DNA of 50,883 nucleotides from Pezizomycotina sp. ARF18 (lineage: Eukaryota > Ascomycota), in the NCBI GenBank assembly GCA_002224055.1, contig AZLU01000121.1, positions 71,464 through 122,346 of the forward strand. Direction: 5' to 3'. Each line of letters begins with the position of its first letter. Within the stretch, counting starts at the first letter, position 1. The translations under genes and the position numbers were made by a program. The notes under the pieces are model-generated. The model was given only the letters and a program-made list of their open reading frames with translations. It made no database searches and was not told where the DNA came from. This document shows positions 43,139-50,883 of the stretch, one piece after another.

Positions 43139-45369
43139 CTATTCTTTACTCCTCCCCGCGTCCACCTTCCTATCAAACTCCTCCACAATCTCGTCCACGC
43201 TACCGCTGACAAGCGGACCCACGTCCCACGCGCTCATATCGTTAAACGTCGCCTGCACCCACCTCAAAAACCTCGTCTCGGCCCTCTCCAGCGGTTGATC
43301 GTCCGTTGCGGAGGTAGGTGTATGCAATCCATGATCTCCGTCACGAACGCCTCACCTACACACCACCGGCACTACCGCCCGCGAACTTCGACGAGAAGTT
43401 AGAACCTACGGTACGCCAATTACCGGAAGATGACGGGTTGGTGATTAGGGAAAGCGCGGATTACCGGTAATATTTCGGCTTCGTTCCATCATCAGGTTGC
43501 TGGACGATTCGTGCCGCCGAGGCGGAGAGGCTGGAGAAAGAAATTAACCCGCACGATGATCTCCCATATCACCATCGTAAGCCCTGAACGTTAATACAAC
43601 AATCGTGGGGAATTCGGTTCGGGATTCGTCGTACGTCCTGTTTTCCAAAAAAGCGCATTATGGCTAGTAGATGCGGGGATAGCTTTTGTATGGAATCCTC
43701 GAGGGTGGCGATGTCCATTTCTCGTCGCGCTCGAGGCGGAAGCGGGTTTCGTCGAACGATGCCGCGGAGGGTACCGTCGATGTCGATGGGGACGTCGCCG
43801 GAGAGGACGAGCCGGTCGGGGACGTAGAGGAAGACGTAGGAGAGGTGCCAGAGGATGTAGAAGCACTTTGCGCAGCCCGTCATGTTTTCCAGCACGTTGG
43901 AGTAGTGCGAGCTGGACGGCGACTTTACAGGGGAATACGTAGGGTTGGAATCGTAACTGGGACTCTTGCCCACGTGTCTTTCGAAGAACTCGTTGCGCTG
44001 ACACGAAAGCGTACGTAAAATATCAAGACTGATCTCATCTTCTCCATATCCTCGTGCCGTTCTTGGCGTGAAGATTATAACCTAGGACGACCATCTTCGT
44101 ATTCTTCTTCTTCCCGACGGCGACTTTTTGAGCCACTTTTGTGATCTCGATGAGGACGGCGGATGACGAGGATGTAAGAGGAGAAGTCGTTGAGGTCTTG
44201 GTTACGGCGTTCATGTTTCCTTTAGTATCGCGCGGAGGGTTTTGAGGAACATGATGGGGACGGGTTCGTAGTGCCGCACGCGCCGGGTGAAAGTCCCACT
44301 CTTCGGCCGTGGCAGCGTTGAACAGGTCTTCGTCGCAGGGGAGCGAGAGGTTGCGGAGTTCCGTGGGCGGAGGAAGTGGGATGTTGAAGAGTAAGGAGAG
44401 GGAGCAGTCGAGGATGTAAACTACGAAATGCGGCCCTAGAATAACGATGTTACATTACGCGCTATGGGTATGGTAAAAGTGAAATTAGATATACGAACCT
44501 CTTGCGGCATTCCTTCTCGACGAATATCTCCCACTCCTGCTGCAGGTAACCCTTCGGGTCATCCGCCTTATCTACCATAGGCGTCTTCGTATGGTCCTCC
44601 TCGAAGTATCGTACTCTCGTGCAATCTATTGTGAAAAATGAAAATTTTCAGCTTCCTCCCGAACACGCTTTTCACTTCTCAAGACGAGAAAAGGGCACGA
44701 AAAGGTGCATTCCTTACCTCCAACGCATCTCCAATACAGCCTCCTCCCCTTCTTATGCCACTCTCTCCTTGCAGAACATGCCGAACGTGCAGAACAGCAG
44801 CAGACCCTGAATAACCTGCAGCCTCTGCTCCTGTACCTCCTCCCGACGCTCATCTTCCTAGCCTGCTCCGGCGAAAGCTCTTTTCCTCCTGGATCGACTG
44901 CATCTGCTGCTCGCCCAGCCTGTGCTGCGGCATGCTGAGCCCGTCGACGTACTCCTCGTCCTCGGCGTCCTCGTCGTCGCCGATGCCCCAGTCTATCCAC
45001 CGCTCCATGACCTTCCAGCCGGACTCCCACAGCTGCCGGGCGAGCGTGCGGTCCGTGGGTCGTAGAGCCCGCCGACGCAGCATATGGCGCGGAGGTAGGA
45101 CGCGAGCACGCCGTCCGGGGTGAACGTGGCGCTGTGGATGAGGGGTAGGTGAGGGTGGAAGGCGAGGTGTGGCGGCTGGAAGTAGTAGTCGGCGTATGGG
45201 AGAGGAGCTCCTGCGGCAGACTACCGTGGTAAAATGCATGGTTAATGAGCGCGCCAAAAACAAAACAACAAAAAAAATGAAAATTCGGGGACAACTTGAG
45301 GGTTTTTAACGAAATGGAAAGAATATTCCGAGCAGATTTTTTAACCCCCAATTGGCTGAAAGGGGGCAA
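43139..45369 (-). CDS. Fungal-specific transcription factor domain segment (frame-broken)
   Basis: The minus strand reads YADYYFQPPHLAFHPHLPLI, HSATF, VLASYLRAICCVGGLYDP, LARQLWESGWKVMERWIDWG, EQRLQVIQGLLLFCTFGMFC, WHKKGRRLYWRCV. This is the usual start of the fungal transcription-factor regulatory domain (PF04082-like): FHPHLPLIH, the LLLFGMF helix and the W-rearrangement. Introns at 44626-44717 and 44436-44498 join QQEWEIFVEKECRKR to FVVYILDCSLSLLFNIP and LSLPCDEDLFNAATAEEW, another hallmark. The remaining part includes VLIEITKVAQKVA, VLSGDVPIDIDGTLRG and RRIPNRI, and ends FDRKVDAGRSKE with TAG at 43139. Many slips. No DNA-binding motif lies in this segment. The C2H2 fingers just upstream (45791-46811, same strand) probably belong to the same gene, joined by an intron of about 400 nt that I could not place. 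The 45369 boundary is approximate. Confidence 0.72.
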
Positions 45370-45790
45370 AAAAAGGGGGAGGATGGAAGAAAAAGGCTGG
45401 GGTAAAGGCTAATACGGAATGTTATGAATGATCAACTTACATGGGGAAATCTGTATAGTATTTTTTTCAATCCCGAACAGGTTTTGGTGGCAGCTGCAAA
45501 ACATCGACAAAAAAAAAAAACGCCCCCAAACTGTTAGCTTTTTCTTCGCTTTCCTCTGAAAAGAGAGAGCAGAATTGAACGTAGTGTGGGGGGCAAGGAA
45601 AAGCAGATAGATAAAGGAAGGAGAGTAAAAATAATAAATAAAAATAGAAGATCAGCCATAAAAAACAAGGACAGTAAAGAAGAACTTGATTTCAAATGCA
45701 AAAATGGGTAATTGGCTCCTTATTCTTCCTCTCTTTTTTGTCTGCTGAGGTGGTGGATGATTTATAAAAAGAGGTGGACTGCATCTTCGG
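45370..45790 (-). other. Probable intron or inter-segment between zinc-finger and regulatory domains
   Basis: AT-rich, with A runs and no coding signal. It separates the C2H2 segment from the fungal transcription-factor domain on the same strand. I could not settle whether it is an intron of one gene or a short intergenic stretch. Confidence 0.4.
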
Positions 45791-46811
45791 CTACGGCAAC
45801 CCTCTGAACTCTCTCGTCAGCAGCATGAGGTCGTCTGGCTCAGCGTTTTCGTTAACGCTGTCCTACGCTGTCCTTCTTGGTCGGTCTCGGACTCGCTCTC
45901 AGAACTCTCCTCTCCTGTACGCCTTTGTGCTGGTCCGATGGCCGACTGCGGTTGCTGCTGTTGCTTGCTGCTGCTGCTGCTGCCCGGCTGCTGAAACCTC
46001 GTGTCCAACTCCATCCTTCCGGTACGTTCGAGTAGCCCGACCCGGATACGAGCCCTGTGATGGCTCAGGCCGGTACCCCTCTCCCCCCGACCCGGAAGCG
46101 GAGCAAGGATAGACTTCTGCTTCTTATGTTTAACCACATTATCCCTATAGAAGAAGAAAAGAAAAGCAGATCCGTTAGTCTTTCCTCTCGAGTACAGAAC
46201 AAATGGGCCAAAGAATAAGTAGAAGAAGAAAAAATAGAGGGAAAGAACTTACTCCCGTTTGCAGACTTACCGCATATATCGCAAGCAAAGCGCTTGTTGT
46301 CATGTTCTTGATCACGAAAGTGCCCTGTCAATATATATTGTCTCGGTATTGAATATAACTACGCACCCAAGAAGAAGAAATATAATATAATAATATATTA
46401 AGAAAGAAAGGAAAAGATATGAATAATAAAAAAATTTTTCTCTTATTTTTGGGGCGAAGAAAGGCTTTTTGTCATACTTGTCTTGCAATGTCTAAGATTG
46501 GCCTATAAACAAAAGAGAAGGCAATGAAGAAAAGAGAAAGGTCATCTTGTTAGCAAAAAACATCAACGAAATAAGACAGACAAAAAGGCAATGGAGGTAT
46601 TGTATTGTTGTTTTATCGAGTACTTTACTGCTGACGCGGTCCCCATATCTCGCATAGGAAGGCTTCTTCTTAGCCCACTCCTTCTCGTCGTCTCCGTCCA
46701 CGTCCTTGCTGCCGGTACTTCTCGACCTTGTCCAGCTGGATGTTGTAGTCCCTTCCGATTGCACCAACCCCGGGTACGTTCGTCCCATGCCCGTATTAGG
46801 CCTGCCGACAT
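45791..46811 (-). CDS. C2H2 zinc-finger segment, probably N-terminus of the downstream transcription factor
   Basis: ATG 46809-46811 starts MSAGLIRAWDERTRG. A slip leads to DYNIQLDKVEKYRQQ and DGDDEKEWAKK, then the first finger. Its FLCEI part lies at the end of exon 1 (donor GTAAAG near 46643), NLRHCKT on a 25-nt microexon (46478-46502), and RHF at the start of exon 3 (46253-46324). Exon 3 continues RDQEHDNKRFACDICGKSAN. Exon 4 (from 46144) gives DNVVKHKKQKSILAPLP. The second finger is C-x2-C-x12-H across the exon 3/4 junction, but the expected last histidine is replaced by KS, so it looks atypical. Exon 1 shows W where the second cysteine of finger 1 should be, likely a read slip (TGGGG). 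A Gln/Ser-rich linker ends DDLMLLTREFRGLP at 45791. Two N-terminal C2H2 fingers followed by the fungal domain is a common ascomycete layout. Confidence 0.62.
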
Positions 46812-48349
46812 TGTCGTCGATTTTTTTTTTAATGTGGCGTTTTATACCTATCTCTCACTTTTTCTCCTCCCGACAATCAAAAGCCAGAGCTTTCGAAAAA
46901 CGTCCTTTTGCCCGCGACCACTCCTTCTTTTTCTTTCTAATATTGTTCGAATAACGGGAGGGGGTTTTTATCAGCTACTGTGGTGTTTCTTTGGATTGCT
47001 CGATCCGAGGCGGTTTAGAGGGTTAGGACGTGCGGGGTTCGGCTTCGGTATTGGACGCAATGGGGGGGGGCGTTTTTGAGGCTCGCGGAAGCGATGCAGA
47101 TACGTTACGGCGACCGTGAGTTCGAGAAAGGAAAAAGTATTCCCCCTTTTTGCCGAAGCGTCCTCGCGTTTTCCTTTTGAGTGAATCTTGAAGTCGTTTA
47201 TAAGAAGAAAAGGGAGATTGAAGAGCTCTCGATGTCGAGTTCAGGGGTTTGAGTGTTTTTTTTTTTCTCTCTATCGAGTTTTGTGCTTCGTGGTGTTGAA
47301 GAAAAAAAAGAGAGAAGGGAAAAAAATTCCCTTACAAATTCTGCTTGGATATTTTTTTTTTTTATTTTTTTTTATTTTTTTTTTGGGAGGATCGGCGGGA
47401 AGTTTGGCAATTGGGTGGTTAATTCGTTGATTTTCGCTGCCCCGCAGTAGTAGTGTAGTATAGGAAAAAGGGAGCTAAACCAACAAACCCGAAAAGAAAA
47501 GAAATAACGTCGGAAGAGAAAACGTACAGTACAGAGAGCCGTGTCCAAGCTATAAGGTAGGTAGATAACTACAGGTAATGTACTGTACTGTACTATACTT
47601 GATGTATTACCCCAAGTCCTTGTTCTTGCTACTACTCTTCTCTTCCTCTTGCTCTTGCTTTTTTTCTTCTCTCTCTTTTAATTGTTATTCGCTTTTTTAT
47701 TCGCCACAGCCGGCCGTCTATCGTCCAGGGTATATAAGAAACGAAAAAACAAGCAAAAAAAAAGAAAGAAAAAGAAAAAGAAAAAGAAAAACACCTGCCG
47801 AATAAACGCCGCTCAGAAAAGCTATACTAGCAAAAGGTCTATGTCGCGATCGCGAAAAAAGGACAGAACGAAAAGAATAGAAAAAAAATTATATAAAAAG
47901 AAAAAAAAAAAAAAGAAAAAAGGGAAAAGCGACAGGTCGAATAGAAATAGAAAAAAAAATAGTTCAGCAATATTAATATTACTGAGACATTTCATATAGC
48001 CTTAAGAAAGAGGAAGACTAATAGCGCTGCCTCCTTTGTTTCGGCGGTCCTAATAATTTTAGCAGGTACGTTATAATGTGAGCTGTGCTATATACCTATA
48101 GGCTATGGTCTCTTGCTCTGTATATATATACTTCCCTTTTCGAGCGTCATCACCGCTTGAAACTTGTATCACCGACACCCCCATCTTTTTCTCCTCTCGC
48201 ATATTATTTATTGCGCCTAATCATTCTACTTAGAATTTGTTGGAACCCACAGCGCCTAAACCTACTACTACGGATTGATAATTCCTATTACACAATCGAT
48301 ACCTTTTTATTCCAGAAAAGAAAAAGAATTTCCGTATATATATATCAAC

Positions 48350-48507
48350 ATGGGTTCCTCAGTAAGTAAAATTTCCAGTTAATCTCTAAAGTTCAAGACC
48401 ATGTTCTACTACAGGCTATCCGGAACCGCTCAGGCAGTCAGGCGAGAAACCAGTCAATGACACACTCCACTACTCTCGTTACTGTGTATCATATTACTGT
48501 CCCATGA
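48350..48507 (+). CDS. Possible very short spliced frame (MGSS start)
   Basis: ATGGGTTCCTCA is followed directly by a consensus GTAAGT donor at 48362 and, 53 nt later, an ACTACAG acceptor at 48414. Exon 2 read in phase gives AIRNRSGSQARNQ to a stop at 48507. If one base were lost at the acceptor, the other frame gives YPEPLRQSGEKPVNDTLHYS, which reads more like protein. The start MGSS could be a myristoylation context. There is no recognised family. Support rests on the splice sites alone. Confidence 0.2.
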
Positions 48508-48921
48508 TTTTTTACATGGGTGTCTATCTTATTGATAAAAAAAATTTTTTTTTAATATAATTCTGTACTAGCCCATAAAAAATTAACTAATGTCGGTCCG
48601 TCAGTTCTTTCAAAGGTTGAATCACAAAATCAAAGATCGTGCATGCAGCTCACCGATAGCACGGCAACAGTGGTCTTTTTTCTGTATTAATAGAAACAAG
48701 CGCAGGAGCTAGACTCCGCATTCGCGCCGTCCGCGATCGCTCTGCTAGATCCTTTAACCTGTATTTACGTTCGAGAAAGAACTTCTATGCATGTCATTCT
48801 TGCGCGAAAAACTTTGCACGAAAGAAGAAATTTTTTTCTTTTTCAAAACTGTTTTAGCCTTGGCGAAGGCTCGAAGGACGACTGTCATTTAAACGCCCTC
48901 CCTTTCTCTTCTCCCTCTCGC

Positions 48922-48926
<5 letters not shown>

Positions 48927-48954
<28 letters not shown>
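48927..48954. repeat. Poly-T tract
   Basis: About 28 consecutive Ts in the AT-rich end region. Confidence 0.85.
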
Positions 48955-48958
<4 letters not shown>

Positions 48959-50883
48959 ATGCCTTGTGAAAAAAATGCTCTAGCATCTGCACCTATTTTG
49001 TATCGCGAGCTAACACGTGTAAAAACGTTTTACAAACGGCTTCCGGGGCACGTGGAGAGAGAAATGGAAACAAAAACCAGAACAAGGTAGACTGGACCGA
49101 AACCGGAGGCGGTAATAGATCTAAATCGCTGAGAAGAAAAGAAGCCAGATCGATCATTCTTTGCTTTTAGCAAAAGAAGCTTCTTATTAGCAAAAAAAGA
49201 GAGAATACGAAAAATGACTGAGATTGAGCTGTTTTTTTTTTTTTTCAGTGTCAGTGAGTGACACCCGAGAGAAAATTAAGGCTGCAGAAAAAATAAATAA
49301 AATTTGCGATAGTTTGTCTCAATCACAAGCTTCCCAAATTCCCAGCCCTACGGGGTTTGCCCAAAACATCAAAAAGAAAAAAAAAATTTTTTTCAGGAAA
49401 TTGGTAAGAACTATCGAGTACAGTAGACTAAATTAGTGAACTTTTCGCTCGTTCTATTGTCACAAGATACGCTTTTTCATCACAGTTTTATGCCGGAGAA
49501 AAGCTCCAAGTTAGCTTCTTCCCAGGCGCAGTAAAACCAATCAATGCCTTGTGAGTTGTATGTTGGATTTACTGATTGTGTCCCCCAAAACACTTCTTTC
49601 ATTGTTTTAGAAGCTGCAAAGGTGCCAAATAACATTCGGAAGATTTTACTGCAAGTCATTGTTGTACAACAGTTCCCTTTTTTTTTTTTTTTTTTTCCCT
49701 TAACATGCACTGCCAAACTACACACGAAGACGTGCATACTTTTCTTGACATCATGATTGGTACATAAAAGCCATGTGGAATATAACTAGCTTTTCTTTTA
49801 AGTGTGTAGATCTTGTTATCAATCTTTTCGATCTGGTATGGAAGACCACATTCTACTGGTAGTAACTATTGGATTAAAGACAAGTCAAAGGCGAATTTTA
49901 ATGTCCTTCTAGATCCTAGTAAAATAATTAATACGTATTTCTACGATCAATGTATACGTAAGTCTTTTTTGGAAAGCTCTAATCATAAAATTCGCTTCAC
50001 TTCAGGAGAGATAGAAAAATAAAATATTATTGGAGATGAATGAATTAAAAACCATTTCGCAGCAAGAGAAGCTCTATTATAATCTATCGCTCATACACAT
50101 CGCGTTCAATAGCGCAAAGTGAATAAACTCATAATATTCCTAGTCGCCCGTTTTTGAGAGATGTTGCTAATATAATACCTAGTTTTGATCCGATCCCTCC
50201 CGAACAAAAACAGCTGTGGGAGTCGCCTAAGAAACATCTAATGATACCGGGTACCAATCTGCTAACGGAAGCGAGGAACGCCTCACGGATTGTTTCAAAA
50301 CGCGAGATATCACAAATCGCGGGACGGTGATCACATTGTTTAGTGAACATGTCCTCGAAGGTTCTCGAAGGAGTGGGGCGTCGGGGATATGCTCTACCCG
50401 GGCCCGCGTTCTATAATGTAGGGCGATGAGCTCGCGTGGAAATATCAAATAGTGGGGATTGTTTATACAGATTAATATATTTCGTTCATTTGCGATTCGA
50501 ACCATTATTTCTCGCAATCGAAATTAATTAATCTCGAGAAGTCGTTTCGTATTTGGGATTATTGTCTTTAAACAATTAAACTGCATGGTCTATTTGTTCC
50601 GTATACGACTACGGCCCGTCTATGCGGGTTTCAATTCACAGGACTGACATGTCGACGTCGACGGCTTTGTATGCATCGTCACAGTAAATATTAAAGATTA
50701 TTTCGCTGAAACAAGGTATCCATTTTCAGATTCTTGTAGAGCAGAGCTCATATTCAATAGCTTCCCTTCATTGATGACGTCCTATATTGCAATATTGAGG
50801 GAAAGTCATATACAATTTATATACTCAAAAACCGCTTCGATGATGGACAGTATTTGAAAACAAAAAATTTAACAAAGAGACAT

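Larger units (their letters stand above)
46812..50883. other. AT-rich low-complexity region, no supported gene
   Basis: The first part is the likely long 5' flank of the C2H2 gene. It contains many A and T runs (around 47351-47382, 47755-47790, 47880-47920, 48927-48954, 49680-49697), which create long Lys- or Phe-rich chance frames that I do not accept. One small ATG-GT context at 48350 is noted separately. Beyond 49 kb nothing recognisable is seen. Confidence 0.5.

Noticed and set aside
47188-47999. Phe- and Lys-rich frames at 47.2-48.0 kb
   Set aside because: They are translations of poly-T/poly-A tracts with no other coding signal.
1-50883. Pseudogene-rich region or RIP-mutated block
   Set aside because: Breaks are single-base indels at short runs. 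There is no flood of C-to-T stops or TpA excess in the gene bodies, and motifs are intact on both sides of each break.
1-50883. tRNA or rRNA genes
   Set aside because: Scanning by eye for a TTCGA-type B box with a matching A box and acceptor stem gave no acceptable candidate. A proper covariance scan was not possible.

Overview
The window looks like draft nuclear DNA from a filamentous ascomycete (Pezizomycotina). The evidence is short introns of about 50-125 nt with GTAAGT-type donors, ACTAAC-type branch points and CAG/TAG acceptors, small secreted proteins with Kex2-like KR sites, and typical fungal genes: an R3H-associated protein, a CCC1/VIT1 iron transporter, a SCY1 pseudokinase, mitochondrial BCAT, a C2H2/fungal-domain transcription factor, an allantoate-type MFS carrier and a CBM18 protein. 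The species cannot be named from what is visible. Almost every recognisable gene is broken by single-base gains or losses, mostly at G/C or A runs, so the breaks look like uncorrected read errors rather than gene death. Most reading frames had to be followed across these breaks, and exon ends near them are approximate.

Layout. 2.0-5.6 kb holds two minus-strand housekeeping genes (R3H protein, then CCC1-like transporter). 5.6-8.9 kb is almost empty. 8.9-24.4 kb is gene-sparse and holds lineage-specific material: a MYND zinc-finger gene (8.9 kb) and a truncated paralogue without the finger (19.7 kb), a Gly/Cys-rich secreted protein (10.4-11.2 kb), two unrecognised coding stretches (12.4-14.7 kb), two related small secreted cysteine proteins of beta/gamma-crystallin-like pattern (15.3 kb minus, intronless; 17.6 kb plus, two introns), a 471-bp transposon-like element with long inverted repeats (18.3-18.8 kb), and a roughly 350-residue orphan secreted protein (21.9-23.0 kb). 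A 611-bp assembly gap lies at 24665-25275.

25.9-27.5 kb encodes an MFS transporter. 27.5-32.2 kb has no gene I can support. 32.2-35.4 kb is a striking secreted mucin-like protein built from Ser/Thr/Pro-rich repeats (16 copies of a TTSNEAVG-type motif) ending in a hevein/CBM18 chitin-binding domain. Its first repeats lie in separate phase-0 exons of equal length.

36.0-46.8 kb returns to conserved genes: SCY1-like pseudokinase (minus) and mitochondrial BCAT (plus) diverge from a 1.4-kb intergenic region, followed by a minus-strand C2H2 plus fungal-transcription-factor-domain gene. 46.8-50.9 kb is AT-rich, low-complexity and apparently gene-free.

The conserved genes cover vacuolar iron/manganese storage, clathrin/Golgi-endosome traffic, branched-chain amino-acid metabolism and nitrogen/vitamin-type anion uptake. 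They form no pathway cluster. The secreted genes between 10 and 35 kb are the accessory, possibly host- or cell-wall-facing part of the window.
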